A DNA stretch of 64,000 nt from Prunus persica. Lineage: Eukaryota; Streptophyta; Magnoliopsida; Rosales; Rosaceae. The DNA lies in assembly GCF_000346465.2 (NCBI RefSeq), contig NC_034010.1, forward strand, positions 25,816,643 through 25,880,642. Direction: 5' to 3'. The translations under genes were made by a program, and so were the position numbers. This document shows, in pieces, positions 1 to 13,200 of this stretch. Under the pieces are notes generated by a model. It had not been told where the DNA came from. It did no database searches and was given only the letters and a program-made list of their open reading frames with translations. The number at the start of each line of letters is the position of its first letter. The stretch's first letter is position 1.

Positions 1-74
1 TTTTGTTATATTTTTATGGTCGTATGATGCTGTAATGACATTAATTCATGCCTTTTTTCTGTGTGTCTTGATAG

Positions 75-2528
75 ATATAAAAAAGATACAAATGAGTGCG
101 CGGGATCACTTTCAGAGGATTTTTAGCGACCACGAAAAACTTAAGTTACAATTGGAAACTCAAAAGATAGGGCTAGAGACACGCATAGAAGAAATGGAGA
201 AGCGTGCGGTGGCTAATGAAAGTGAAAGTAGGAAGCTCGCCGATGAAATTGAAAAGGTTTGCTAATTTGTGCTTCATTGTTGCACATTATCTCTTAGATT
301 TCATGATTAATATTCCTGTGACTATATGTGAAATTATGAATATTGAAGAGGTGAAAACTAGTTTGTTGAAAGTTAATGAAAATGAGCATGATGTTCAAGT
401 GTCATCAAGTCATATCATGAATATTTGGGGATGAGAGTTGATGCATTTATGTTTAGTTTACGTATATTGTGTGATGCTTTTGTCGGGGTTACTTTTCTAT
501 AGCAGCATTAGTTGCAATGTTTTGTTGTCATTGTTAGTGAAGGATGGTCCCAAGCACTTGATAACACTGATTTTGTTCTTGTAGAATTCGGCAAAAAATA
601 GTTCTCTGCAATTGGCTTCTATGGAGCAACTGAAGGCTAATGAAAATTTATTGAAACTGGCTGAAGATCAGAAGGTTTGTTGGTTAATTGCTTGAAAATG
701 ATCTGAACATTATTTTATAGATTTCAGAGAAGATCTTTGATGTATGTGACTACCAATTTCATCCAGAGGCAAAAGGAGGAGCTCCACAGTAAAATAATTA
801 AACTGGAAAAGCAACTGGATACAAAGCAAACTCTTGAATTGGAAATTGAGCAACTTAGAGGGAACTTAAATGTTGTAAGGCGCATGGGGGATGATGGGGA
901 TGTTGAAGTGCTGGAAAAGGTGGACACAATGCTCAAAGAATTGAGAGAAAAGGAAGAAACATTTGAAGACTTAGAAGCTTTAAATCAAACTCTAATTGTA
1001 AAGGAGCGTAAGAGCAATGATGAGCTGCAGGAAGCTCGTAAGGAATTGGTTAATGTAAGTTTTTCTGTTTAATTTTTAATTTAAATGGTGCCTCAGTTAC
1101 TTCCTTTTATAGTAAAGCAGACATCTGACATTCAGATGGTCTTACAAGAATTTGGAATGTGTTTTTGAGTTTTGATTATGTAATTTGGGGCTGTGATTCT
1201 TAGGTCGATGTTACAGATTTTTGTTTGTGCCGAACCTTTTCTATAAGGATTTGAATGGAATGGTTTGCAGAAATGCACTTTTTTTGTGTGTGCATATTTA
1301 GTAGTTAGCACAACATGGTGTAGACGATGGTGAACTATGATCCTTAACACTATTTATAGTAGGCGGTGCGTGTGGAGGCAGACGTGCTTTTCTTTGTAGT
1401 GGGATCTTCAATTTTTGTACTGTTATATGGACTGAGAACTGTGGCCCTTTGTGTATCAGATATATTTAAAGTTCTGTTCTTAATTTCTTGCACTTACAAC
1501 AAGCTCCTCTATCTTGTCATAAAGTACTAATATTCTTACTCTACAGGGCTTGAAGGAAATATCAAATCGTGCTCATATTGGTGTTAAGAGAATGGGTGAG
1601 CTTGACAGTAAACCCTTCCAAGAAGCAATGAAGAGAAAGTATAATGAGGAAGAAGCAGAAGAGAAAGCCACAGAGCTGTGCTCATTGTGGGAAGAATACC
1701 TGAAGGACCCAGATTGGCATCCTTTCAGAGTTACTACAGTCGATGGGCAACATAAGGTGTACTCTCTATGAATATCAATATCTCATTGGATTTGATTATT
1801 TAGCTGTTTCCCTTAGCACTAGAAAATATCTGACAAAAAAGATAATATCAAATATGCTGGCCGAAGATAATTCTTAGATTCAACTAGTTTGGCTATCCCC
1901 GTGAGTTATGTGCTGTATCATTGCTTATCTAATTAGTTGGGCCAAATTTGTAATTGTGGTGGTAAAATCCTTTCCCAGTGACATACCTGATGTTCATCAC
2001 ATATGACCTCCATTCACATGCTTGTTTGGTTGTGTTTTAATATAGTTTCTAGTTGGAAATGGTTGGTAATTCTGCTTTGACATCGAAGGTATCTAAAACA
2101 TCAAATTACATATAAAAAAAATGTCCACGTGATTTCCATTCATATGTTATTGTTGAAGCATGTAATTGTTAAGCTCTAGTCATACACTAATGTCTCCCTG
2201 TGCTTTTCCTTTGAAACACTTGGCACGTGGCCTTGTCACCTTGCTTCCTTTTCAATGTTTTACGGTTCACTTGATATCAATATCACTGGTTCAGGAATTC
2301 ATAAATGAACAAGATGAAAAATTGAAAGATTTGAAGAAACAACTGGGGGATGAGGTGTATAATGCTGTAACATCAGCTTTAAAGGAGATAAATGAATACA
2401 ACCCTAGTGGGAGGTATATAACTTCTGAACTGTGGAACTATGCTGAGGGACGAAGGGCTTCACTGCAAGAAGGAGTTGACTTTATTCTGAAGCAATGGAA
2501 ACAAAAGAAACAGCGGATGGAAGATTGA
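75..2528 (+). CDS. XH-domain protein, IDN2/FDM type (3' part; 5' end outside window)
   Basis: Five exons fit in one frame: 75-256, 585-674, 767-1054, 1547-1756 and 2295-2528 (stop TGA). The first is entered through an acceptor at 71-74, so the gene starts left of the window. The visible protein is a long charged coiled coil (motifs ARDHFQRIF, KLQLETQK, MEQLKANENLLKLAEDQK, MGDDGDVEVLEK) followed by a C-terminal XH domain (AHIGVKRMGELDSKPF, CSLWEEYLKDPDWHPF, INEYNPSGRYITSELWN). That order is typical of IDN2 and the FDM proteins, which bind RNA through an XS domain (not visible here) and act with AGO4/DRM2 in RNA-directed DNA methylation in the nucleus. Which paralogue it is cannot be told from this part. 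A 3'-UTR intron (about 2532-2636) is likely from a GT donor and a CTGCAG acceptor. Confidence 0.9.
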
Positions 2529-5324
2529 AGGTTGGTATTCAATGTTTGTCATAGATCTCTATATGGTTGGAATTTTCTTTTCTTTTTTGGGGGGTGGTAT
2601 CTACCTAATTTGAGTATTTCAATTCTGTTTCTGCAGTTGTGTATAGCCAGCTTCGTGGATCTTCCCAAGTCTCAACGCAGGACGGCGGTTACTAGCCTTA
2701 TTAGGTCCGGTCCTGGGGTCTTGCTGAATAAGTGGTTAACCTGAAGGAGGACTCTCTACCTTTAGATGTATTCATTTGCTTTGTTCATCAACTTTGATCT
2801 TTAATAAGACACTATTTACTAGGGTAGGAGAGGTAACTTAGTCCACATGGACACTACCCAACTTCTTCTTCGAACTCTCAGAGAAGGAAACCATTTCCAA
2901 CTATCGACATTTGACTGTGCTTGTATCATTAGTATTTGACAATGTATAACAGTATTGCGAGCTTTTCAGTTCCATTTATCTATCCATTACTACCTGACTT
3001 TGCTGGACCGAGAAAAACTTGCCTGTAACGAGGTGTATACGCATTGTTTTCACATCTCCTTACGTAATAGCCATGTGGCTACTTATTGTGATAGGGAGTG
3101 TATGCTCTCGTTATATACAAGTTCGTTGTTGATTATTCTCACATCTCCTCGCGTACCCTTGTGCATATCTCACATTGCACCCGTGACACAGAAGTTACTG
3201 TCGTCGGTTTCAAGCTTAAAACAGAACTTATTAAAGTTTGGATGAGCTGTTAAAGGAGTACGGAGAATTTCCGCCAAATAAGGTAGATCACTCGGTCGAC
3301 TACCGGACGACGTCGTTTCTCTCCCAGCGGAGCGTACGGCAACAAACCACTTCTTTATATACGGCGCCATATTTTTTAAACTGAAACGGCGACGTTTTAC
3401 TTTCCCATCTAAAAGCATCCCCTAGTTTTTCTTGTAACCCTAATCCTATATATATTGGTGGTCTCTCTTAACAAAATCATTAGATCTCCGTCCGCTTACA
3501 CAGAGCATTCCCATGGAGACGAAGCACATCTCATCTTCTGTAAAATTAGGGCTGTGATTAGAAAGAGAGAGGCTTGAGTGGGGATGCTCCAAACACTGGA
3601 GCAAACCCAATTCGAATCTGAAAGGAGAAAGAAAACAAAGAAAACCAGAAAAGTCGCCGCCCCTTTTCATCCAAAGGCAGAGGCTTTGGCGTCTCTGGAA
3701 AAAAAATCTTTGCTTTCTTTCCTCTTTCGTTTCCAATTGGGTTTCGACCCACAATGACAGGCCATCCAATTTCTATACACTTGATATGAGCCCTCGCCTT
3801 ATTTAGATTTCGTTTGTTGTTTTTTTAGGGTTTTTGTATGATTTTGGGTTTTATTGGGCAATATGGCACTTGTTGGGTTTTTTAAGAGGAAGTGATTTTT
3901 GGTTTGCTTTCTCGTAGAGACCAATAGTGCTTACAGTGAACGCCTGATTCGCACCGTTTTGGTGGGAGTTAGGCAGCGGCCAGACAACCGTAGTGATGGT
4001 ATCCACAGATGGCGGGCTATATCTGTCCCGTTTTTCTACTGATTCCATCTCACATTTCTTCAATTTCAGTCACTTCAAAACCCTAGAAATTCTATTTATA
4101 CCATTGCTTTTCTATTTTTATCAAGGGTTTAATTTTATATTACATTGTTGGTGGATTTATGAGTTTTGGAATGGAACTAGGACTGCTTGAACATGATGCT
4201 TAAATCTCAAGAACAGCTACCTGAACAAGTTTAAACAAAAGCCCAAAGAGGAGGCTGGGAAAGTGAGCAAAATGGGCTGAAATCTTTTACTTGGTTTTGA
4301 ACTCAAACTATGAATTAATGAACTGGAATTTTGCTTGAGGATGCTTAAGGTTAGGAAAGTTTCAATTTGTCTGCAAAATGAGACATAAAATTCAACGAGT
4401 GAAACAACATTTGAATCTGTAAATTTGTTGGACAAAATGTGCAAGAACTGAGGCTTGGGTTTCAATCTATGACATTGGGAAGATGCACTGTGCTGAACAG
4501 CAAGACGAGAAACTCAGGATTTGCTCTATCTGAAACATTCTCAACGCAGAACTTAATGACACACTTCATAAAGAAGTTATGCAACAATAACTTGATATGA
4601 GATTTCTATCTGGGATGAACCGGACTAGAAGGCTGAGAAAAAACAGAAATTGCTCCAATGCCTTTTTTTGTGTGGGTGAAAGCCTGTGATGAGAAACCTC
4701 AGTACACAACCAAATTGATAACTCTGCCAAGTTTTAGGACCTGATGCAGTAGAAACAACTTAAAGCTCAATTAGATTTAACACAAAGAATCCAACTACAG
4801 TGGAGCAGACAGAGTCACAATTTTTTGATTAAAAAAACGTAGTTGCAACGTAGATAACAAAATAGTGTTACTCCGTTTCATGGAAGTCTTTCTCCTAATT
4901 TTAAGTTTAGTTAAACACAGATACAAAAATGTTTTTTTTGTTGTTTCTTATTCAGCTGCTAGTGGCAGACATCCCTTCAAAATCCATGATTATAGGTAAA
5001 ATCACACCCCGAGTGCGAACCATTGTCAAAAGCAAGCCCAAAAGCACTCAACATGAAACAAAATCAAAAGCAAGAAAATTGAAAAATACTTGATCATGTC
5101 TATAACTTATGGTATATATATTATAAGTTAACAACAACCAAAGCTGCGGGCTACACGACCAGCCACCTCAGCTGCTTACAACTTCACTTTTACCTTCTTC
5201 TTTTTCTCTCTCCTCACCCCCCACCAACAGTCAAAAAAAAGTTTTTAACCGCACAACTCTTTCTCTCTTTTCCCAAAAACAAATATATAAACAAAATGAT
5301 ATAATAAAGCGGGAAAATTGAATA
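2529..5324. other. 3' UTR and spacer between XH gene and expansin
   Basis: The first 300-400 bases look like the 3' UTR of the XH gene. No ORF here resembles a known protein. Around 3430-3460 there is a telo-box-like AACCCTAAT followed by TATATATATTGG and then GA/CT-rich leader-like sequence, so an unannotated non-coding transcript on the + strand is possible. The stretch 4200-5100 shows nothing recognisable. The part just left of 5325 is the expansin 3' UTR. Confidence 0.5.
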
Positions 5325-6734
5325 TTAGACTCTGAAATTCTTTCCAGTGAAAGTTTGGCCAAACTGCCAATTGGCAGGGACAATGTTCCAGGAAGTGGAA
5401 GTGCGCCGGTCACTCCCTGTGACCCTGAAGGAGAGTGACTGTCCAGCCAAGACAGCATTTGACTGCCAGTTCTGACCCCAGTTGCGGCTCAAGCTCATCC
5501 ATCCAGTCTTCGACCCTTTCACGCTCACCTTCACTATATCCCCTGCACCCGCGACGTTGGTGATCAAAACCAAGTTGAAGTACTTGAAGCCGTTGACCGT
5601 GAACCTGATCCCACCTTGCTTCCGGCATGGCACCCTACACACAAAAGGGCATTTAAGTAATTTCTCTACGTATAAACTATGAGTCATTTTCTTACAATTG
5701 GTAGTCTAAACTACTCTAATTTAATGTCGGCGGAGAGGGAGCTCACCGGCGATAAGAGACAGGGACAATGCCGGCGCGGTACTCGGCGATCTTGAGGAAC
5801 ATGGGCATGGCGAGATCGAAGTGGGAGCGAGGAGGATTGCACCAGCCGCCATTGTCGTTGGGCAAGGCGTAATTTGGAGGGCAAAAGTTAGTGGCGGTGA
5901 CAAAAATGGAGGGGCTACCAGAGTGACACCATTGAGGCTGATTTGCACACTTGATCTCGAAGCAAGCTCCACAGCTCAAACCGTTGTTAAAAAGAGCTGT
6001 GCTCAGTGCCGCTGTGTTCACACCGTAGCCTTGGCTGTACAAATTTCCGTACCCACATGCTCCTCCTGTATAGTACATACACAAAATCAATCAAAAGGAA
6101 TGAACTTTATGTTATGAACTAAAATTGAGACATGGTTTTTTCTTAAATTTGGGTACATCAAGAATGTGAGAAATTTAAGGGAAAATTTGATGTGGGTTTT
6201 TGATATTGGGAGGTCCGAATCCAAAAGGAATGAACTTTATGCTATGAAGTAAAATTGAAGTATGGTTTCTTCATAAAATCGGGTACATAACTTGAGAACA
6301 TTGTGGAAATTTGATGTGGGTTTTCGAAATACAAAAAGGAGTGAACATTATGTTATGTAATGCTTAGCAAAATGCATGAAAGGAACGAACTTTACGTTTA
6401 TGAACCAAAACTGAATCATGGTTTTCATGAAATTGGTACATAGAGAATGTGAGAAAATTGTGGAAAAATTTGATGTGGGTTTTGGAAATTGGGAGTTCCA
6501 AATCCAAAAGGGATGAACTTTATGTTATGCTGTGCTTAGTAAAATACTAAAATGCAGGGGGTCATGAAAGTTCTTGAAATTACCCATAGTTCCAGAGGCG
6601 TCACTGCCGCCATAGAAAGTAGCATGAGCACCCTGCCATGCCTCGCCAGAGTAAACACCAGGAATTCTGGCCTCAACAATTGTACTTGCCAATGCTATGA
6701 GAGAGACAATGCAGAGAAGAGCCATGGTAGCCAT
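5325..6734 (-). CDS. EXPA4: Alpha-expansin, EXPA4-like
   Basis: Three exons on the minus strand, 6734-6584, 6065-5747 and 5634-5325, give 259 residues, the normal size for an alpha-expansin. Expansins loosen cellulose-xyloglucan contacts in the wall during acid growth, without hydrolysis. A hydrophobic signal peptide (about 1-22, ending IVEA) precedes RIPGVYSG. Then come the Cys-rich GH45-like domain ([25 protein letters not shown], catalytic-like HFDLAMPMF) and the C-terminal CBM63 domain ([16 protein letters not shown]). The tail [15 protein letters not shown] and RRTSTSWN match the EXPA4/EXPA6 group. Both introns are at the usual expansin positions. Intron 1 is built from tandem repeats (see findings). 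A CT microsatellite lies in the 5' UTR. Confidence 0.95.
6086..6556. repeat. Tandem repeats of about 120-160 bp filling expansin intron 1
   Basis: Units start near 6096, 6221 and 6379 with the shared opening AAAGGAATGAACTTTATG (with changes) and share internal blocks such as GGGTACAT, AAATTTGATGTGGGTTTT and GGAGKTCCRAATCC. Partial units start near 6336 and 6506, and the two partials share the extra tail GCTTAGYAAAATRC. The array occupies nearly the whole intron. Copies have diverged by substitutions and small indels, so it is not recent. Confidence 0.8.
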
Positions 6735-6752
6735 TGCTTTTCAGCACTTCTC

Positions 6753-6756
<4 letters not shown>

Positions 6757-6806
<50 letters not shown>
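6757..6806. repeat. (GA)n microsatellite in expansin 5' UTR
   Basis: About 25 AG units lie just upstream of the expansin start codon. They read as (CT)n in the sense direction, a common plant leader feature. Confidence 0.95.
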
Positions 6807-6811
<5 letters not shown>

Positions 6812-6864
6812 AATGGGTTTTTTCTTGGAGGTTGGGTGTGAGCAGAAGGCAGAGGGGTGGAGTG

Positions 6865-6872
6865 CTATTTAT
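6865..6872 (-). promoter_or_regulatory. Candidate TATA box of the expansin gene
   Basis: On the minus strand the sequence reads CGATAAATAGCAC, about 130 bases upstream of the expansin ATG. A start about 30 bases further on would put the CT repeat inside the 5' UTR. This rests on position and sequence only. Confidence 0.45.
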
Positions 6873-8910
6873 CGAGGCCGAGGAGGCAAATTAGAAAGGG
6901 AAGAAAACAAACAATTGTCAAAAAGTGACCAAAATTATCACCTTAATTAATGCGGTTTGGTCTCCCTCCCTCGAGTAGCTAAAGCTTTTGGCGGTAATTC
7001 CATTCAACTCCTTTTTAACATGAACTGACAGAAATACCCTTTGGGGTTATTTGCTTTAATGGCTTTCACACAGTATGTTTTTGTGGAAAATTCAGGGGTA
7101 TGTGGTGGAATTGGGATGATGATGCAAAATGTATAAATGTAGGGTCAACAAGGTCGGTGGGGATCAAGGCTGTTGTGATCATATGGAATATGGATGTATG
7201 AAACCGGTTTGCTTCATCTGCAAGTTGTGGCATCATCTGCGGCCTCCCTCTTTGGCTAACATGGATTTTCTTTCCTTTTATTCTTTTGACTTTTTTGAGA
7301 CATTGGGGACGGTGGACTGAATAGGAGGGAGGACTTGCATTGCGTACTCAATGGTACGGATACAATGCTGTGCACTATTTTACTTCCTGGGACATCCGAG
7401 CAAGGTTCTCTTGTCAAATATTTAAAAATAAATAAATAAAAATGATATTAAAAAGGAATTCGAACACATGATCTCGTGTGCAAATTTAACTACTATTAAT
7501 CTATATACCGCTTCCCAAAATAATTAGTATACCTAGTAATTTAAATTATCAATCTGGCAACATAACATGTAAAATTGTTAAGAAAAGAACAAAATGAGTA
7601 CCACTAAAATTTTCAATTTCAGTCAATAATTTCTTTTTTAATATTTTAATCTGTGGGTGGAGAAAGACCAAGCCAATAGTGGGATGGGGTTGGGTGGTAA
7701 ATATAGCTTCTCACTTTTCGAAAAGAGGAAAATCAGATTCCTCTCCTCCTACCTGTAGGCACAGAAAGACCTTTGACGCCGCTACGATTTATCCGCAAAT
7801 TGTCCAATTTTTTAATTTTTTTTTTTGCAATTTTTTCAATTATAAAATTTTTCAAAGGGTGAAGAATTGGGTTTTCCTTCAAAGGGCCCAATAATTTCCG
7901 CATTCGTCGGTCCTCGTATTGCGCCGTGCATCTGTCGTACACATCCTGTCGTTTATGTGTGGATACGGTGGACCTACGTATTGGCCTACGTCACTCTGGC
8001 TTACCTTCTAGTTGGGTCAAATAAATATACATCTTGCACCTAACCCAATCCAAAACCATATAGTAACCCTAATCTTATCCCCCTCGGCATCCTGTTCTCA
8101 CTAAAGCAACTTATCATACTAATAACAATATGATAAAACTATTTGTATCATATTTACCGTATTGTAGATTGTATTGTATATATATGAGCTACTTCTGTAA
8201 GAATTTAGTATACAATAGTATGATCCATGTAGAATTACTCGATGAACGAAATTTTTTCATCAATCGTGCATTATGAAACTCATTATCTAAATCTCGATCC
8301 CATATCATAAATTAGTAGGGGGAGGACCAGGGATGCATATCTAATAACTTTAGCAGCAAAAGAAAAGCGTTTTAGTAAAGAAGGGGCAGAGAGAAAAAGC
8401 CTCAAAAACGGTTAGGAAGGTTTGCTTTACTGCTTTTTGCATTAAGGATTTGGGATGAGAGAGAGAGAGAGACAGAGAGACAGAAGAAGAGTTTAATTCG
8501 TCCATGAACAAAATCTAAGAGAGATATTCACCACGTCATTGCAAATTATTTAGCTGTTGAACAACATACCACCAAACCCCTCGCCCAGTCACCCAGTTTT
8601 GGATTGTGTCCCATGAAGCTTGATCTCAATGCATGTGAAATGCTGTACCAAAACTGTTTTTCTACCTCTTTCCTTTGTGTTTTGTGTATGTGGATTTGTA
8701 TGACTCAGCTAGAGAGAAGGAGAGAAAGTCAAGTCAGCAAAGACACATGGCCTGGCTAGGTAGCTATAGCATATGACATTATTGGTCTCCCTTTGAAGCT
8801 GGGATGGATGTTGATGTTGTTTATTTTGCCTGTGATTGCGTTAAGTTTGAAACTTCTTTAATTCCATCACCCAAGTAGCTACTAGCTAGTAGAAATTAAT
8901 GATTAAAATT

Positions 8911-8913
<3 letters not shown>

Positions 8914-8957
<44 letters not shown>
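8914..8957. repeat. (GA)n microsatellite
   Basis: About 22 uninterrupted GA units in spacer. Confidence 0.95.
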
Positions 8958-8958
<1 letters not shown>

Positions 8959-9753
8959 CTGAAAATTTGGTTTTCTGGAAAAACAGGGTATGTTACTCAT
9001 TTGATCAGAATTTTACTTCAATTAAAAGCCTAATTAGTTCAAATGATTATGAGATATGCTAATGAAGGAAATGGGATTGTAAATGGTTGTGCATGTCATG
9101 CTTGTAATTGGGTTAGAGATATATAAATACTGTATGAACAATTATCAACTGTTGATGCATGTGAATTTCACTGTCGCTTACAATACGTAATATATTGTTT
9201 CTCTATTAACAAGCAATTCCTATATAATTCATTGTTGAGTGTATAATAACCCAATCCCAAAAAGTTGAATACGTTTCTTGAAAGTTTGGTACATTCCATT
9301 ATACACTAAAGAATAATAATCATGATGAATTAGAGCATAATGTCTTTGGTCTTGCATGCATGAAACCAAGTCATTAAATATTCAAATTTGTTTGTGGGAT
9401 TCGTAGCAAACAAAACAATTTCATCACTCAGTGTGCGAAAAATGGCACCCAAAAGCCATGTGTGGTTGTTGCAAAAATTACAGTGCTTGTTTATAGAGGA
9501 ACAAATTGGCCTAATCGAAATTTCTTACAATTTTAAAGTTCATCATGATGCTTTGGTTGAAATCTTGCCTCATCTTTCGTAGACCTACTATTTTCATGTC
9601 CCCTCTTTACATGAAAAAAAAAAACATGTAACCATATCTAGGTTCCATTTAGTTTTACGCAAAGCCCCTACCATCAAAAAAATTCCAAGTTTCTCAAGCA
9701 AGCAAATTTAGAATCATATCTCCAACGTTCTTCTTTTTTCGTAGTCGAAACTT

Positions 9754-9756
<3 letters not shown>

Positions 9757-9828
<72 letters not shown>
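9757..9828. repeat. (TC)36 microsatellite
   Basis: 72 bases of uninterrupted TC, the longest pure dinucleotide run in the window and likely to vary in length between individuals. Confidence 0.95.
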
Positions 9829-9831
<3 letters not shown>

Positions 9832-10036
9832 GAGGGTCCCAAGTGCCTTCAACCAACATTGTTGACCCCCCAAGAGCTTATGACAACTTTAAGCTCCATG
9901 AAGACTAACTACTACGTCAACTAATCTTAACTACCACCCTCATTTGTAGGGCAAAAGGCCCAAATTACAAATCATTTTCACAATCTTTTTTTTTTTAAAT
10001 GAATAAAAATTTAGGGAGAAATTGACTACTCTCACC

Positions 10037-10200
10037 ACGCATACCCCCAATCAACATTATATTAATGTAAGAGTTTTTATATTTTTAACGTCAGGACATA
10101 CCTCCAATCAATATCATATTAATGTAAAAGTTTTCATATTTTTAACGTCAGGACATACCTCCAATCAATATTATATTAATGTAAAAGTTTTCATATTTTT
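10037..10200 (+). repeat. 57-bp minisatellite, three copies
   Basis: Three consecutive units share CCAATCAAYATYATATTAATG, TTTTYATATTTTT and AACGTCAGGACATACC. Equivalent positions fall at 10041, 10098 and 10155, so the period is 57. Because 57 is a multiple of three, one frame reads a 19-residue repeat (NQYYINVKVFIFLTSGHTS type), but no coding evidence supports it. Confidence 0.9.
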
Positions 10201-13200
10201 TCGTTTTTTTGGCCGACGGGGTCAATTTAGTTATACTCTTATTAAATATCAATTGGGCACGTTGAGAAGGAAATGAAACATTTTTGTGTATTTTTATATT
10301 ACCTATTGCAAATTATACATATATGTCAACATTCATTGATGAGCATGCACGAGAGAGCTATAGCCTCTGCTCTACGCAATGCAAGCACATGGTCCACATG
10401 GCTTTGCTGCCAAGAGTATATATGTATTAATCAATATTATATAATCAAGTCGCTAATACGTGTTTTAGGTTAACAATAATTTGATTTTACATAGAGGTCA
10501 GTCAACCTTGGTTTGACATTTACTTCTGTGGCACATGCATATATGCTGATAGCTATGGCTATAACAGAGAGTTGGAGATGACCAGAATGAAGGAATTCCC
10601 CTTCTATACGAAGCGTTGAAGCTTTGAGAAATTGAGATTTACTTACAAATATAAAATCTTGATGATCATGAAATGAAAATGAGTAAAACCATTGAATTTC
10701 CTTCAAAAATAATGCTGTTGAGTAATTATCGTTTACGGGAAGAATCATTCAACGAACGACGTCGTCACGGTAGTTCTTGCTTTTGGCTTAAGATTAAGTG
10801 ATTAATGTACCGTAATTAGTGTACATAGTGAGTGAGTGTCTAGCTTAATTAGGAGAAAGAAATTATAGAGCCATTGCAAAACTTATCCATGAGTTTCCCT
10901 TGCATCTTGCAATGCTATATTTAAATTGACAGATGAAGGAATTTGTGGAGCCCAATAGCCCACCTCACCCAATTTGAGCCCAACGATGTTTTTGGGTAGC
11001 TTCAAGAACATAACAACACCCCTCGACTATGACCAGACAAAGGCAGACACATGCATTAGAGTGGGATCATTGTGGGCTCGTGCATGACCAGAGAGGTCCT
11101 TTTTATTTGTGTGTGTGGCTCGACAAATAACACGATTCATTTGTTACACTTACGATTTTCTTTTAATTATTCTTAAAACAATAACGAACTTTTAGAGTAA
11201 GTTGTACTAAACACAATCCTTTTTTTTATGTGACAACTAACATTAGCCTTCTCTTTGATATTTTCTTATGCTTCACGTGTCATTTTCTAAAAGTGAAGAG
11301 CCCACGAATTAATGAGAGAGCATTCATTGGATTAGTGGGAGACTAATAACAAGTTAGGTAACATAATATGTGCAATGAATTCCTAATGATTTTTATGCGC
11401 ACATGATTCAAGATTTCAAGAAACCACACATGATCCTTGTCGGAGAAGCATAGCAGTAACTATAATGTTTTCTTCTTCTTCTTTGCCTTACAAATGCCGG
11501 AGTGATATGGAAAATTAAAAAAGAGCAATGGAATTGAAGGAATGGGCAATAACACTTGCCATACTTTTGCTCTCATGGAAATTTTATCTGTATTAGTTTA
11601 TCTCCATATGCTGGCAGCCGCCCACCCGCCACCCTTTGTTTTAATATTAGCTCTCTCTCTCTCTCTCTCACATAGGATGTGGGAGGACAGCTAGCTTTAA
11701 GCATTGGCGGAGATAACATAGGCATATGTTCTTGCCCTGCGCATTATACATTTTTATTTATTCTCTAATCTGCATCAATTCCTTTTAATGATTTTGGTTT
11801 GCAATATTCCTTCCTTCATTCTAAATACACATTTGCCCTTAACCTTTGGTAAATGCATGTTTGCATTCACCCTTTTTATTTTTATTTTTCTGAGTTTATT
11901 TTTTAAACAAATACAACACAACTCGACTTTTGTTCCAAATCAACCATTTATCTTTTAATTAACCCCTTAATTAAAATTTTGTTTGTGGGTAGTCTGCATA
12001 CTTAATTAATTTACTTGTCTTTATGTGAATTGACAATTATCCCCATTCATAACAGATGATTGACTTTATCGCTAAATTATAATTATCAAAGACAAAGTTT
12101 TCCATCCTAAAAATAAGAAAAATTAGCAATTTAATAGTACGGGTTTTACCATTAATATAGTTTAATAAGAATTACTGTGTTCTGATTATATGTTATAAAA
12201 CCATAAAAGTGGCTACGTGTCGGTTCGTTATTGGTTTGTTAATGTAATTAAGACATTGTTACAGTCACAAAGATGGGACTTGCTTACATTACACGTAACA
12301 TTGAATAAAGTACATATGAAAGCCCATCATTTATTTTTATTTTTTAAAAAAGGCAAAAAAGAAGAAGAAAAAGGTAGGTGAAGCCCAAACTCTAGGACAC
12401 CATACCCAATCCACTATTTGCCACCAACCTGTCAAACCCAAAAAGTTTTTAACCTCATTTAATAAATAAATAAAACATTTTTTTCAAAGAAGAAATGCGA
12501 CTGACACGTGTAGGAAAAGGAGAGGTGACCGGTTACCTGACACTTGGCGTGATTGGACAGTTACTGCATTTCTTGAACCAAGCGAACCAAGCGTGTCAGA
12601 AAACTGATAATGCAGACAGTTTTGACGGGATAACCGCGAACCACATTTGGCCACTCATTTCGGTATCTTCTATGCCTTTCTAAGCACACCACACACACAT
12701 AAATCTCTTCTTTTTTTTTGGTAAAAAAGGCTGCGAAACCACCAATCAATCCTCTTTGTAACTCACGCCGTCAAATATTCTTTGCCTCATCCATTTCCAT
12801 TACTACAACTACAACATCATCCATGCTTATGACATACCCGACTGCGACTCGGGACAAGTCGTGTAAAAAGTGCACACAAATTCCACTTGTCAACTCCTCC
12901 TAATCTTAATTAGTCGTGTGGTCTTTCATTTTTGTTCTCGTTTAACTAATTTTAGACTTCTGATTTGTGAGCAACTGACTTTAACACAAATTAAGTTGTT
13001 CTTAATCATTTTTTGTGTGTAACACGTTAAAAGTGGGACTATTATTAAAATTCGATTTTAAATTAATATTGTCTCTAATTTAACTACTCTGATATAAATC
13101 TAGAATAGTAAACCTCACTTTAATTTAACATCTGCTAAGAGTGAATCATGCATGCCCAATAAACTCATTCAGAAAGGTTTTTATCTAGCATGACGTCCAC

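Noticed and set aside
4686..4743. Possible C/D-box snoRNA (GTGATGA then CCTGA)
   Set aside because: No terminal stem and no paired C'/D' boxes, so the motif match is probably chance.
10470..10748. 92-codon minus-strand frame
   Set aside because: No family similarity, AT-rich composition like the flanks, no promoter or splice support.
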